A program made the translations under genes and the position numbers. From Cecembia calidifontis (lineage in GTDB: Bacteria; Bacteroidota; Bacteroidia; Cytophagales; Cyclobacteriaceae), in NCBI RefSeq assembly GCF_004216715.1, contig NZ_SGXG01000001.1:4262501-4326500 (forward strand): a stretch of DNA of 64,000 nt, written 5' to 3'. Position 1 is the first letter of the stretch. Every line of letters starts with the position of its first letter. A model generated the notes under the pieces. The model did not search any database. It saw only the letters and a program-made list of their open reading frames with translations, and was not told the DNA's origin. Shown here in pieces: positions 42,537 through 53,100 of the stretch.

Positions 42537-43169
42537 TCAAACTTTTCGGAATTCGGCTTTGGCCTCATCAGTCAGGATACCCTGATAAATGATCTGAATG
42601 ATCTGATCATAAATGTCCGCAGTGCTTAATTCTAATTTTTGGCTCATTTCATCAGGAAACTGGGACAAAAATCTGGGGTCAATCAGGTTCTGAATGGCAG
42701 ATGCATACATCAGGACCACCAAGCTCACATTTACCTGAGAAGATATAAACCCCTTTTCCACTCCTTCCTGAATCAGCCTTTGAAAACGGAGATAGGCCGA
42801 CTGCCTGATATATCCTTGGAGTTCTTTCCAAATTTCAGGGGCATGTTCTCTCAAATCTTCTAACAATTCCGGATTGATAGGGGCCAGATCGGTCGCCACG
42901 ATGGTCAGCATAGACTTTAACTTGGCGGTATAGGGAATGTATTTGTTGTCCAACAGGCTTTCTACCTTAATGGACAGCCTGCTTTTCAACATATCAAAGG
43001 TAGCCGCCAGCAACTCCATTTTACCAGGATAAAACTTATACAGGGTCTTCTTGCTCATGGATAGCCCTTGGGCAATATCATCCATGGTGGTTTTCCTGTA
43101 TCCCTGAACTAAAAAAAGCCTGTAGGCTGCCTCTAAAATTTTAGATTCAATATCTGCTTTTTTACTCAT
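42537..43169 (-). CDS. TetR/AcrR-family regulator
   Basis: A 210-aa repressor. The DNA-binding domain (about 3-52) reads ILEAAYRLFLVQGYRKTTMDDIAQGLSMSKKTLY, with the recognition helix at MSKKTLYKFY. The ligand-binding C-terminal part is variable and ends in EFRKV. ATG 43169 (MSKKADIESK) is chosen over 43190. It lies between metG and ligA with no obvious efflux gene beside it, so its target is unknown. Confidence 0.85.
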   Translation of the reverse strand: MSKKADIESKILEAAYRLFLVQGYRKTTMDDIAQGLSMSKKTLYKFYPGKMELLAATFDMLKSRLSIKVESLLDNKYIPYTAKLKSMLTIVATDLAPINPELLEDLREHAPEIWKELQGYIRQSAYLRFQRLIQEGVEKGFISSQVNVSLVVLMYASAIQNLIDPRFLSQFPDEMSQKLELSTADIYDQIIQIIYQGILTDEAKAEFRKV

Positions 43170-43315
43170 AGTAGGGTTTATGGATTTCAAATATAGCTAA
43201 TCCCAAAGATTTCCCTGAGCCATCAATTAAAAAGGATTCAATATCGAGGATTCCTTTGAGTTTCCTTGGACAAAGTTTAATTTTGAACGGATAGCCAAAA
43301 ATTATTTTGAAAATC

Positions 43316-45772
43316 ATGACCCCAGAGCAGGCAAAAGCTAGGATTGAAGAACTCACCCGGCAGATAAATTACCACAACCATCTTTATTATCAGGAAGATA
43401 GAACAGAGATTTCAGATTTTGAATTTGACAAACTTTTAGAGGAGCTCATCCGACTGGAAAAAGAATTTCCCCAGTTTCTGGAACCTGATAGTCCCAGCCA
43501 AAGAGTAGGCGGGACCATTACCAAAGAATTTGAAACTGCTTTGCATGAATACCGCATGCTTTCTTTGGGCAACACCTATTCCGAGGAAGAATTGAATGCT
43601 TTTGATGAAAGGGTGGCAAAAGGCCTGGGGCATAGAAATTATGAGTATTTCTGTGAACTGAAATTTGATGGAGTGGCCATCAGCCTGGTTTATGAAAACG
43701 GCAAATTGGTAAGAGCAGTGACCCGGGGAGATGGCACCAGAGGGGATGTGGTCACTGAAAACGTCAAAACCATAAAAAATATTCCTTTGCATGTCAAAGG
43801 GAACGACATCCCTGCAAAATTTGAGGTCCGTGGGGAGATTTTTCTGCCCAAGAAGGAGTTTGAAAAAATAAACGCCGAACGCGAAGCAAACAGGGAACCT
43901 TTGCTGGCCAACCCAAGGAATGCAGCATCTGGAACCTTAAAAATGCAGGACAGTGCCATCGTGGCAAAAAGAAGGCTGAATTGTTATTTTTACCAGCTTT
44001 TGGGTGAAGACATTGGGGTCAACAAACATGATGAAGCTATACATTTGATTGAAAAATGGGGTTTCAATGTATCCCCAACCTACACCAAATGTAAAAATAT
44101 GGAGGAGGTATTCCGCTATATTACCCTATGGAAAGAAAAGCGATTTGAATTGCCACTCGATACAGATGGCGTAGTTTTGAAAATCAACGATTATGACCAA
44201 AGGGAAGAATTAGGCTTTACTGCCAAAATCCCAAGATGGGCAATTGCTTTCAAGTACCAGACAGAGAGTGCCGCTAGTGAACTTCTATCCATCACTTATC
44301 AAGTTGGAAGGACCGGGGCCATTACTCCCGTCGCCAATCTGGCTCCTGTGCTTTTGGCTGGCACTACCGTCAAAAGGGCATCCCTCCACAATGCCAATGA
44401 AATTGAAAGGCTTGGACTGTATGAAGGGGATACAGTGATGGTAGAAAAAGGAGGGGAAATTATCCCAAAAATCACCGGGGTGGTGCTTGAAAAAAGAAAA
44501 CCTGGCTCCAAACCCATTGCCTATATCGATCATTGTCCGGAATGCGAAACACCCTTGATTAGAAAGGAAGGAGAAGCCAAACATTTCTGTCCGAATGCCA
44601 AAGGCTGCCCTCCACAGATATTGGGAAGAATAGAGCATTTTGTCCATAAGAGGGCCATGGATATTGATTCGCTCGGAACTGAAAGGATCAAAACCCTGAT
44701 CGATCAGAAATACATCAGCAATTTTGCAGACCTGTATGAACTGGAAAGCAAAGCAGACCAACTTCTTGGATTGGAAATGAGCCAGGATCAATACCAAAAA
44801 TCTGACGATGGCTATTTGTTTATTTCACTTCCCAAGGCATTCTTTGCCCTCACGGAGGGATTATCCCTGACTTCCATCCAGAAATTCTGTGAACGCTATG
44901 CTGAACAACCCCTTAGAGAAGTTTTGGATAATTTTGAAATGTTTATCCGAACTTCAAATAAAAAGGTCGCCCAGAATATTGGCACCATCAGAAAGCTGGA
45001 AGAAATACTGTTTACCAGCCATTTGCCTCAAATGGAAGATTACCTTCCAGTCCCTGTAGTATTAAATGTGCTGATAGGTAACTGGATCTCATTAGAGGAT
45101 TTGATAAAAGCTTCATTGCATGAGAATACAGTCCATGGAATTATGATCAAACTGAACCTTCCCATCAGCAGTGAACAGGAAGAGCGGATCAAAAAAATGA
45201 AAGCCAACACATTCCAGGAAGGGGTGATTACCAATATGCTGGAAGGTATAAGGGCATCTAAAGCGCAACCTTTTGAAAGGGTACTCTTTGCTCTGGGGAT
45301 TAGGAATATCGGAGAAAACACTGCCCAGATTTTAGCGAGACATTTCAAAAACATTGACAATCTTAAGGAAGCAAATACTGAAGAATTGTTGGCGATTAAC
45401 GGGGTCGGCGAGACCTTGGTGGAAAGTATTCATGCCTACTTTAAGGACCCTGAAAATCTTCAAATTATCGAAAGGCTCAAAGCCCATGGCCTGAAATTTG
45501 AAGTGGAAGCCACAGAAAAAGCTCTGGAAAGTGAAGTATTAAAAGGCTTGAAGATTCTCGCTTCGGGAAAATTGAACCATTTCAAGCGGGATGAGATTAT
45601 AGACTTTATTGAAGCCAATGGAGGCCAATACCTGAAAGCTGTCTCCAAATCGCTTGACTTCATCATAGAAGGTGAAGACATGGGACCAAGTAAAAAAGAA
45701 AAAGCCGAAAAACTTGGGATCAAGATGATATCAGAAGAAGAATTTCTTCAGTTGGTGGGTAAAAAATCTTAA
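43316..45772 (+). CDS. ligA: NAD-dependent DNA ligase with a large insertion
   Basis: An 818-aa ligase sealing nicks with NAD+. The order is normal: domain Ia (YHNHLYYQ), adenylation domain with K116 in CELKFDG, OB fold (GRTGAITPVANL), the zinc finger C-x2-C...C-x5-C (CPECETP, FCPNAKGC), HhH repeats and a C-terminal BRCT (about 740-815). Family length is about 670. The excess is an insert of about 145 residues (about 486-630) between ADQLLGLE and the HhH segment NMLEGIRASK, with hydrophobic and charged stretches (FFALTEGLSL, LNVLIGNWISLEDL) not recognised elsewhere. The frame is unbroken. A TTG at 43307 is a weaker start. Confidence 0.95.
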   Translation: MTPEQAKARIEELTRQINYHNHLYYQEDRTEISDFEFDKLLEELIRLEKEFPQFLEPDSPSQRVGGTITKEFETALHEYRMLSLGNTYSEEELNAFDERVAKGLGHRNYEYFCELKFDGVAISLVYENGKLVRAVTRGDGTRGDVVTENVKTIKNIPLHVKGNDIPAKFEVRGEIFLPKKEFEKINAEREANREPLLANPRNAASGTLKMQDSAIVAKRRLNCYFYQLLGEDIGVNKHDEAIHLIEKWGFNVSPTYTKCKNMEEVFRYITLWKEKRFELPLDTDGVVLKINDYDQREELGFTAKIPRWAIAFKYQTESAASELLSITYQVGRTGAITPVANLAPVLLAGTTVKRASLHNANEIERLGLYEGDTVMVEKGGEIIPKITGVVLEKRKPGSKPIAYIDHCPECETPLIRKEGEAKHFCPNAKGCPPQILGRIEHFVHKRAMDIDSLGTERIKTLIDQKYISNFADLYELESKADQLLGLEMSQDQYQKSDDGYLFISLPKAFFALTEGLSLTSIQKFCERYAEQPLREVLDNFEMFIRTSNKKVAQNIGTIRKLEEILFTSHLPQMEDYLPVPVVLNVLIGNWISLEDLIKASLHENTVHGIMIKLNLPISSEQEERIKKMKANTFQEGVITNMLEGIRASKAQPFERVLFALGIRNIGENTAQILARHFKNIDNLKEANTEELLAINGVGETLVESIHAYFKDPENLQIIERLKAHGLKFEVEATEKALESEVLKGLKILASGKLNHFKRDEIIDFIEANGGQYLKAVSKSLDFIIEGEDMGPSKKEKAEKLGIKMISEEEFLQLVGKKS

Positions 45773-45774
45773 AA

Positions 45775-46278
45775 ATGAAGTGGATTAAAGATTGGATGGT
45801 AAAAAGGCAGGTAAATGCAAAACTTCATATGCTCAAAGCAAAGGATGTAAGGATTCCACAGGAAATAAAAACCATAGGCATTATTGCTGCCTCCTCTGCT
45901 GATTTTGAGCTCACCAAAGAAACCGTACGCCAACTATGGGGATATAAAGTAAGGGTCATCGGGTTTTATTATGAAGAAAATAAGGATCAGCCAGTAGACA
46001 GTATGTCTTACAAGCATTTCGACCTTCTGGGAAACCCAACAGCATATTTCAATGCATTTATGACTGAAAAGTTGGATATAATTTTGGTCCCATCTTTACA
46101 CCTTAATCCATATTTGCGTTATTTGCTGCTCTCAAATAAATGTAATTTCAATTTGGGCTTTTATACAGAAGAAAATGAACCCTATCTGGACTTGATGTTG
46201 CAGTACGGAGAGGGAGATTTGGAAAAAAATATTTATCAGTTGATCAATTATTTACATAAAATACAAGAGGCATGTTAA
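45775..46278 (+). CDS. DUF6913-like protein
   Basis: A 167-aa soluble protein with an alpha/beta pattern (IKTIGIIAASSADFELT, VRVIGFYYEEN, LDIILVPSLHLNPYLRYLLL, NFNLGFYTEEN). It is always short and found beside dapA in Bacteroidota; the name DUF6913 is from memory. Function unknown. It begins 2 nt after ligA and its stop overlaps the dapA start by 7 nt, so ligA, this gene and dapA are coupled. Confidence 0.75.
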   Translation: MKWIKDWMVKRQVNAKLHMLKAKDVRIPQEIKTIGIIAASSADFELTKETVRQLWGYKVRVIGFYYEENKDQPVDSMSYKHFDLLGNPTAYFNAFMTEKLDIILVPSLHLNPYLRYLLLSNKCNFNLGFYTEENEPYLDLMLQYGEGDLEKNIYQLINYLHKIQEAC

Positions 46279-47129
46279 AATTTCATGGCACAGGTGTAGC
46301 CTTAATCACCCCATTTAATGACGATTTTTCAATAGATTATGAAGGTTTAAAAAGAGTAATCGACCACGTCATCAAGGGAGGATCTGATTATTTGGTGGTG
46401 CAGGGTACTACGGGTGAAACCGCCACATTGTCCAGGGAAGAAAAAAGAGCCGTTCTCAAAGCATCCATTGAATATACTGCTGGAAGAATTCCAATCGTAT
46501 ATGGTATAGGAGGAAATAATACCCAGGCAATCCTGGATGAAATCAGGACCACAGACTTTGCAGGAGTGGACGCCATCCTTTCGGTAAGCCCTTATTACAA
46601 TAAACCTTCCCAGGCCGGCATCATAGCCCACTACCAAGCCATTGCAGATGCTTGTCCAGTGCCTGTTATATTGTACAATGTGCCAGGCAGGACCATGTCC
46701 AACCTGACCTACCAGACCACAGTGGAACTGTCCAAACACCCCAATATCATAGGTATCAAAGAGGCCAGCGGTGACTTATCCCAATGCATGAGAATTGCAG
46801 CCAAGGTACCTTCTGATTTCCTCATCATCTCAGGGGATGATATTTTAACACCTTCCTTAAGGGTAATTGGTGGTCATGGAGTGATTTCAGTACTTGCCAA
46901 TGCCTATCCTGAAATATTCAGGGAGATCTCACATGCTGACTATGATACAGCAAAAAAAGCTGCATTTAAACTTTTGGATGTAAATCCTATGATGTACGAA
47001 GAAGGGAATCCTGTGGGATTGAAGTACCTTATGCAGGAATTGGGATTATGTGGGGAAACGGTAAGACTTCCTTTAGTCAAAGGTTCCGAAAACCTGAAAG
47101 AAAGAATCAGGAAATATATGCCCCGCTAA
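46272..47129 (+). CDS. dapA: 4-hydroxy-tetrahydrodipicolinate synthase
   Basis: A 285-aa TIM-barrel aldolase. It condenses pyruvate with aspartate semialdehyde in lysine and diaminopimelate synthesis. The Schiff-base lysine is K163 (IIGIKEASGD). The Tyr of the proton relay is Y135 (ILYNVPGR) and the Thr pair lies in GTTGET (45-50). Length and motifs are typical. The gene overlaps the DUF6913-like gene and is followed by a terminator. Confidence 0.96.
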   Translation: MLKFHGTGVALITPFNDDFSIDYEGLKRVIDHVIKGGSDYLVVQGTTGETATLSREEKRAVLKASIEYTAGRIPIVYGIGGNNTQAILDEIRTTDFAGVDAILSVSPYYNKPSQAGIIAHYQAIADACPVPVILYNVPGRTMSNLTYQTTVELSKHPNIIGIKEASGDLSQCMRIAAKVPSDFLIISGDDILTPSLRVIGGHGVISVLANAYPEIFREISHADYDTAKKAAFKLLDVNPMMYEEGNPVGLKYLMQELGLCGETVRLPLVKGSENLKERIRKYMPR

Positions 47130-47152
47130 TATTGATGCTGTAAGAATATAGG

Positions 47153-47179
47153 GCCTTTCTACATTGAAAGGCTTTTTTT
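47153..47179 (+). terminator. Terminator after dapA
   Basis: Stem GCCTTTC (47153-47159) / GAAAGGC (47166-47172), 6-nt loop, then seven T. Confidence 0.85.
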
Positions 47180-47233
47180 GTACCAAAAGGAAATTTCTGT
47201 TTCTTTCTCCATTTTTCATGATTATTTTTCCGC

Positions 47234-48550
47234 ATGCATGAGGCCATTTCACTTTTAGAACTCAACCAGCTGATCAAAGAAACTTTGGATATACAGCTAG
47301 CCCCTACCTATTGGGTTGTTGCTGAAATCGCAGAGATCAACCATGCCAGGCAAGGTCATGCCTATCTGGAGTTAGTCGAAAAAGAGGGCAATCAGATTGC
47401 TGCAAAAATCAGGGCAACCATCTGGTCCTATACTTATAGAAGCCTGGCTTCACGCTTTAAGTCAGTTACCGGACAGGATTTAAAATCAGGTATGAAAATC
47501 TTGGCCCAGGTTTCAGTTACATTCCACGAGGTTTATGGGATCAGCCTGAATGTTAAGGAAATTGACCCAAATTACACACTTGGGGAGAGGGCAAGGATAA
47601 GACAGGAGATAATAGACAGGCTGGCAAGAGAAGGAATGTTGGAATTCAACAAAAGGTTTAAACTTCCGGCAGTACCCCAAAAAATCGCGGTAATCTCATC
47701 CTCTACAGCGGCCGGTTATGGGGACTTTGTCAATCAGATCAAGAATAACCGTTTTGGCTATCAGGTACACCACCGGCTTTTTCAGGCTACTCTTCAAGGG
47801 GTGGAGGCAGCGGAAACAATCATACAGGCTTTAAAATCAGTTCATGAAGCACATCAGAAACATCCCTTTGATGCCATTGTCCTCATCAGAGGTGGAGGCT
47901 CACAGTTGGATTTGGATTGTTTTGATGATTACCGATTAGCCATTGAAATAGCAAAAAGCGAGCTGCCTGTCATTACCGGCATTGGACATGAAAGAGATGA
48001 GACCATCGCTGACTTGGTGGCCCATACCAAGATGAAAACCCCGACCGCAACGGCTGAATTTATCCTTTCAGGATTCAGAGAGTTTGAAGACAATCTGGAA
48101 CTCTTATGGAAACAAATTGAAAGAAACGCCGCGCAAATTTGGGGCTGGGAAGAAAGAAAATTGAGGGATTTGGAAAACAAACTGGGTAAATTGTCAGGGA
48201 CTTTGATTCACCGATCGGGCGAAAAACTAAGTTTTATCCTCAAACAGATCAAAACCCTTTCCCAAAAGCAGCTGACGGTAAATAAAATCTCGCTTGAAAA
48301 CCAGCTCGTTTCCCTGCAAAAAGCAGGAAGGATCAGGGTTAAAATGGAAAAGGAAAAACTGGAAAGATTACAAACCGACCTTGGCAGGCTGAACCCCGAC
48401 CGTTTTTTTGAAATGGGTTACACAAGATCCGAGATTTCAGGAGTACCTGTACATAAAATGAGACCAAAAACCGGAGATATAATGAGTACTTACTCCGGAG
48501 TTATGAAAATTGAAAGTAAAATTGAAAAAATTGAAAAATATGGAAAATAA
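47234..48550 (+). CDS. xseA: Exodeoxyribonuclease VII large subunit
   Basis: A 438-aa protein, the catalytic subunit of exonuclease VII that degrades single-stranded DNA. An N-terminal OB fold (about 10-110: YWVVAEIAEINHARQGHAYLELV) is followed by the catalytic domain with RGGGSQLDLDCFDD (about 218-231) and TGIGHERDETIADLVAHTKMKTPTAAE-like stretch (near 247; split motif). A coiled-coil C-terminus follows. It overlaps xseB by 11 nt. Confidence 0.95.
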   Translation: MHEAISLLELNQLIKETLDIQLAPTYWVVAEIAEINHARQGHAYLELVEKEGNQIAAKIRATIWSYTYRSLASRFKSVTGQDLKSGMKILAQVSVTFHEVYGISLNVKEIDPNYTLGERARIRQEIIDRLAREGMLEFNKRFKLPAVPQKIAVISSSTAAGYGDFVNQIKNNRFGYQVHHRLFQATLQGVEAAETIIQALKSVHEAHQKHPFDAIVLIRGGGSQLDLDCFDDYRLAIEIAKSELPVITGIGHERDETIADLVAHTKMKTPTATAEFILSGFREFEDNLELLWKQIERNAAQIWGWEERKLRDLENKLGKLSGTLIHRSGEKLSFILKQIKTLSQKQLTVNKISLENQLVSLQKAGRIRVKMEKEKLERLQTDLGRLNPDRFFEMGYTRSEISGVPVHKMRPKTGDIMSTYSGVMKIESKIEKIEKYGK

Positions 48551-48743
48551 GGACTTCAGTTACGACAAAGCAATTGGCAGAATTGAAGAAATTTTACAGG
48601 TGCTGGAATCAGGCGAAAAAGGAATGGATGAACTTTCCGAATTGGTGAAGGAGGCCGCTGAACTGGTCAAGCAATGTAAAGGTAAACTGAGAATGACTGA
48701 GGAGGAAATCAACAAAGCCCTCAATCTGGAGGAAGAGAGTTAA
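48540..48743 (+). CDS. xseB: Exodeoxyribonuclease VII small subunit
   Basis: A 67-aa helical protein that binds the coiled-coil of XseA and supports its activity. It has the family pattern SYDKAIGRIEEILQVLESGEKGMDEL and KCKGKL-like VKQCKGKLRMTEEEINKAL. ATG 48540 (MENKDFSYDKA) is preferred over an upstream in-frame start at 48510. It overlaps the xseA stop. Confidence 0.93.
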   Translation: MENKDFSYDKAIGRIEEILQVLESGEKGMDELSELVKEAAELVKQCKGKLRMTEEEINKALNLEEES

Positions 48744-48804
48744 TTCAGATGTATTTCCCATCTTATCCTTAAATCGTAAACCAATAAGAATTAAACTGTT
48801 TTAA

Positions 48805-49512
48805 ATGAAAAGGCTTTTGTTGTTGACTGGCACTCTTGTAATCATTTTATCTTTCCATTCATCCGCACAGAATTTTTTCAGGGAAAAAAACCGAAGGGAA
48901 AATTCTTTTGGATTTGGCTTAGGGCCTTCTTTTAAATATGCCGACAACGGAGGCCAATACAGTATCTTCAATTTCAAATGGAGACCTTCTTTTTCTTTGG
49001 TTTATGATAAAAGACTATCACCCCATATGGCATTCCGTACAACAGGAGGAATCCAGGGGATCAGTAGCTGGGACAAACCTCTCCCCTCATTAGTCGAAAG
49101 ATGGAAAAATAATGAAGATGCCGTTTCCTTCAGGGGCAATATTTTTTTCATCGATGTGATGCCTTATTTCAATCTTTTACCTGATTATCATCATATGATC
49201 AGGCCAGAATTCAATGTATATACAGGACTGGGATTTGGCGTCCTCTTAAGTGCTACCCAACAAAAATTTTCAATGGAAGATCAGGCACCGGAATTCAGAT
49301 CAGAAATATTGACCCCTTATATCCCGTTTAGGGGAGGACTTAATTTCAAAGCTGCAGATTTTTGGGACATCTCTCTGGAAGGAACTGTTATGATAACCTT
49401 TACAGATAAGATTGATGGAAATACTTCAACCCATACCCAAAATGACATCCCCTTTCAATTACAGATAATTGTAAGGAAATACCTCAATCAGCTGGTAAAA
49501 AGCAACCAATGA
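48805..49512 (+). CDS. Outer-membrane beta-barrel protein (hypothetical)
   Basis: A 235-aa protein with a signal peptide ending near HSSAQ (residue 22), followed by alternating strands (FGFGLGPSFKYADNGG, FKWRPSFSLVYDKRL, YTGLGFGVLLSAT, PFRGGLNFKAADFWDISLEG), as in small 8-stranded outer-membrane barrels. The C-terminus ends in charged residues rather than Phe. Function unknown. It lies 61 nt downstream of xseB with a possible own promoter. Confidence 0.65.
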   Translation: MKRLLLLTGTLVIILSFHSSAQNFFREKNRRENSFGFGLGPSFKYADNGGQYSIFNFKWRPSFSLVYDKRLSPHMAFRTTGGIQGISSWDKPLPSLVERWKNNEDAVSFRGNIFFIDVMPYFNLLPDYHHMIRPEFNVYTGLGFGVLLSATQQKFSMEDQAPEFRSEILTPYIPFRGGLNFKAADFWDISLEGTVMITFTDKIDGNTSTHTQNDIPFQLQIIVRKYLNQLVKSNQ

Positions 49513-49521
49513 ATTTTACGA

Positions 49522-50022
49522 TCAAACTAACACTTCCAAAAACTTCCTCGGAATATTGATCAGCATGCTTTGATGGATACCGGGGATACGAATGATAAAA
49601 TAGTCCTTATTGCCTTTATTGACACATTCTCCTTCCATTCCCTGAAGTGGGCCGCCCAAAATACGGACCTGCTGACCTTCTTCAATTTCGGAATTGTCTG
49701 TTTCTACCGCAACACCTGTTTCCAAAATCCTCTTAATGGTATCTATTTCTTCCTGTCTCACGGTAGCATGCTCTCCTGCAAAATGAACAAATTTTACAGC
49801 TCCAGGAACCTGGAGTGCTTCCCAAAGTTGATTCCTGTTGGTCTTAACAAAAAGATAGCCATTGAATAAAGCTTTCTGGACTTTCTTCTTCCTGTCCGAC
49901 CATTGGCGCAATTCTTCAATCATAGGCAAAAAGACCTCAAGCCCTTTTTCCTGTAACCTTTGGGCTACTTTTTTTTCTGCTCTGGAACTGGTGTACAACA
50001 CGTACCAACTTAATTCGGCCAT
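49522..50022 (-). CDS. UpxY-like transcription antiterminator (NusG family)
   Basis: A 166-aa specialised NusG paralogue. The NGN domain (about 5-105) has WYVLYTSSRAEKKVAQRL, FLPMIEELRQWSDRKK and FNGYLFVKT. A KOW-like segment (GQQVRILGGPLQGMEGECV) follows. In Bacteroidota such proteins keep RNA polymerase on long polysaccharide operons. No capsule operon is in the window, so its target lies elsewhere. Start ATG 50022 (MAELSWYVLY) fits the family better than 50067. Confidence 0.85.
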   Translation of the reverse strand: MAELSWYVLYTSSRAEKKVAQRLQEKGLEVFLPMIEELRQWSDRKKKVQKALFNGYLFVKTNRNQLWEALQVPGAVKFVHFAGEHATVRQEEIDTIKRILETGVAVETDNSEIEEGQQVRILGGPLQGMEGECVNKGNKDYFIIRIPGIHQSMLINIPRKFLEVLV

Positions 50023-50133
50023 GAAAAATCTTTCTTTTTTACAATCCTCAAATTTAACAATAATCAAAACCTAAAAATTCTTTCCTGCCTTAAAATTTCT
50101 TAATCCTTTGCCGAAAATCCGCTGAAAAATAAA

Positions 50134-50162
50134 AAACCCTTGGAATATTATCCCAAGGGTTT
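50134..50162 (-). terminator. Terminator of the RND pump operon
   Basis: Stem AAACCCTTGG (50134-50143) / CCAAGGGTTT (50153-50162) with 9-nt loop. The A run to its left becomes a T run on the minus strand after the pump genes. Confidence 0.85.
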
Positions 50163-50198
50163 ACACATTTAAAAACCACCAACCTTTACTTAATCATG

Positions 50199-53100
50199 CT
50201 ATTTCACTCTGCGAATCAACATGTTTAATTTATCTGCCAGCAAATACATGACAGGTACAATTACTAACGTTAAAAAGGTCGCAAAGGTTAGCCCAAATAT
50301 TACGGTCCAAGCCATTGGACCCCAGAAGTCTGCATTATCCCCTCCCACAAAGAATTCTGGATCAAAAGAACTCAGCAAACTTCCGAAATTAATGTTCATA
50401 CCTATTGCCAAAGGTACTAAGCCCAATACTGTCGTGATAGCAGTAAGCAATACCGGCCTCAGCCTGGTCTTACCCCCTTGAATAATACTGTTCAAAAGTT
50501 CATCAAAAGGCAAATACTCTCCTTCAGGCGTATTCAATTCTTTTCTTCTTCTTTCCCTGACAAGGTTAGTGTAATCTATCAATACAATCGCATTGTTAAC
50601 CACCACCCCTGCAAGGGAAATGATTCCTATCCCTGTCATAATCACTACGAAATCCATATTGAATATCACAAGCCCTAGAAACACCCCAATGGTACTCAGA
50701 ACCACAGAGGCCATAATGATAAATGGAGTGGTCACTGAATTGAACTGTGCGACAATAATCAAGAAGATAACGGAAACGGCAATAAACAAGGCCCTTGCCA
50801 GGAAGGCAGTAGATTTGGCCTGTTCTTCCTGTTCCCCTGTAAATTTTACCGTTATACCATCAGGGATTTCATAGTTGGCCACCAAGTCTTTCAACTCATT
50901 ATTGATCTCAGTAGCATTGTATCCATCCGTCACGTTGGAGAAAATCGTGATGACTTTTTCAAGGTCCTTTCTTCTCACTGAGCCATAAGTGGATCCATAT
51001 TGTAAATCTGCGACCGCGGAAATAGGAACAATCTTTTTATTACCCAATTTATCCCTGAAACTGATCTTCTTGTTGATCAGTGAAGAAAGGTCATACCTAT
51101 ACTCATCTTTCAATCGAAGTTGAATTGGATAATCATCCTCACCTTCTTTGTACTTGGATACTTCAAGACCAAAAATCGCTGTTCTCAGTTCATTGGCAAT
51201 GGTCACCGTAGAAAGGCCAAATCTTCTGGCTTTTTCCCTGTCAATGTTCAAAACCACCTCAGGACTACCCAATTCCAGATCTGTTTTTAGTTCCTCGATT
51301 CCAGGAATATTGGCACTTGCCAGGTATTCTCTGAAGTCACCCACATAATCTATCAGTTTTTCAAAATCCTCCCCGCTGACCTCGATGTTAATGGCTTTAC
51401 CAACAGGCGGTCCGGCACGTTGCTTATCCACGGTAATCAGAACTCCGGGGTATTTTTCCACCAGATCCCGGATATCTTCCATTACCCTGTTGGTATTTAT
51501 TCCATTTCGGAACTGGTATTCTACAAAGCTGATCGTCACTTTTGCTTTGTGAGGCGTATTGGCTATGCTAGGTCCTGCGGACTGATCGCCGGTACCTTCA
51601 CCTACCTGGGTAATGATAGACTCGATGATGTTATTATAAGGCCTCAATACCTCAAACAACTCATCTTCCATATTCAGCATAAAAGTATTGGTCGCTTCGG
51701 TGTCAGTACCGATCGGATTTTCAATAAACACATTGACCAAAGCAGGTTGGTTGTCAGGGAAGAACAATACTTTAGGGGCCCTCACAATAAGGAGTCCTAC
51801 AGAAAGTATCAACAAGAATACTGTTCCGGTCAAAAAGAAATAGGGATTCCAACCTCTCAGCGCAAACTTAAGTGTCTTTTCATACAGGTTTTCCAGAAAA
51901 ACCAAGAAAACGTTCTGAAACCATCGGATGGCAGCCCTTAAAACAAACACATTGAATACAGTCAATACCGCAGCAATCGAAAATAGATTTCCGAAAGCCC
52001 ACCATCCAGCGAGGTAGCTGATGATGGCCATGACTGCAAATACCAGTGCCACCAGGAGATTTTTCCTCTTTGGCTTGATCACGTCCACATCCTGCACTTT
52101 CATATATAGAGAGGTCAGAACAGGATTGACCACCAAGGCCACAAACAAAGAAGAGGACAAAACGATTATCAAAGTAATAGGGAGGTATTTCATAAACTCC
52201 CCGATAATATCATCCCAAAATGCCAGCGGCATAAATGCAGCCAAAGTAGTCGCTGTAGAGGTTATAATAGGCCAGGCCACTTCACCCACGCCCTCTTTGG
52301 CAGCCCTGACGGCAGATTTACCTTCCTGCATCAACCGGTAAATGTTCTCCACCACAACAATACCATTGTCCACCAACATCCCCAGCGCCAGAATCAGGGC
52401 AAAGAGCACCATCAGGTTAAGCGTAATACCCAAAGAATTCAATACCAAGAAAGAAATGAACATAGAAAGCGGGATAGCTACCCCTACGAAAAGGGCATTG
52501 CGGAACCCCAAGAAGAACATCAATACCAATACCACGAGAATCACCCCGAAGATAATACTATTTTCCAGGTCATTGACCTGAGAGCGGGTGGTCTTGGATT
52601 GGTCATTGGTAATAGAAACCTCCAAACCTTCGGGGAACCTGTCTCTCTTTGCCCTATCTATGATATCTTTAATCTTATCCGAAGCATCCAGCAGGTTTTC
52701 TCCCGACCTTTTCACCACATTGACAGTGACAACAGGGTTTTTATTGCTTCGGGCATAACTTACCCTTTCTTTAAAAGTATCCCTTACCTCCGCAACATCC
52801 GACAGGTAAACAATTTTATTGTTTTCTGTCTTGATGATGATGTCTTTCAGTTCCTCAGGGTTCCTAAATTCCCCAGTGATCCTAATCGCCTTTCTGAAAT
52901 CACCAGCGAGAATATTACCCCCTGAAATAGTCACGTTTTCCTGAGAAACTGCATCGGAAATATCACTGAAAGAAACCCCATTGGCCTCCATCTTGAAAAT
53001 GTCTGCATCGATGCGGATTTCCCTTTCTACCGTTCCCCTCAGTTCAGCTTTGGAAACCTCAGGCAACTTTTCGATCTCGTCCTCCAGGTATTCCCCAAAT

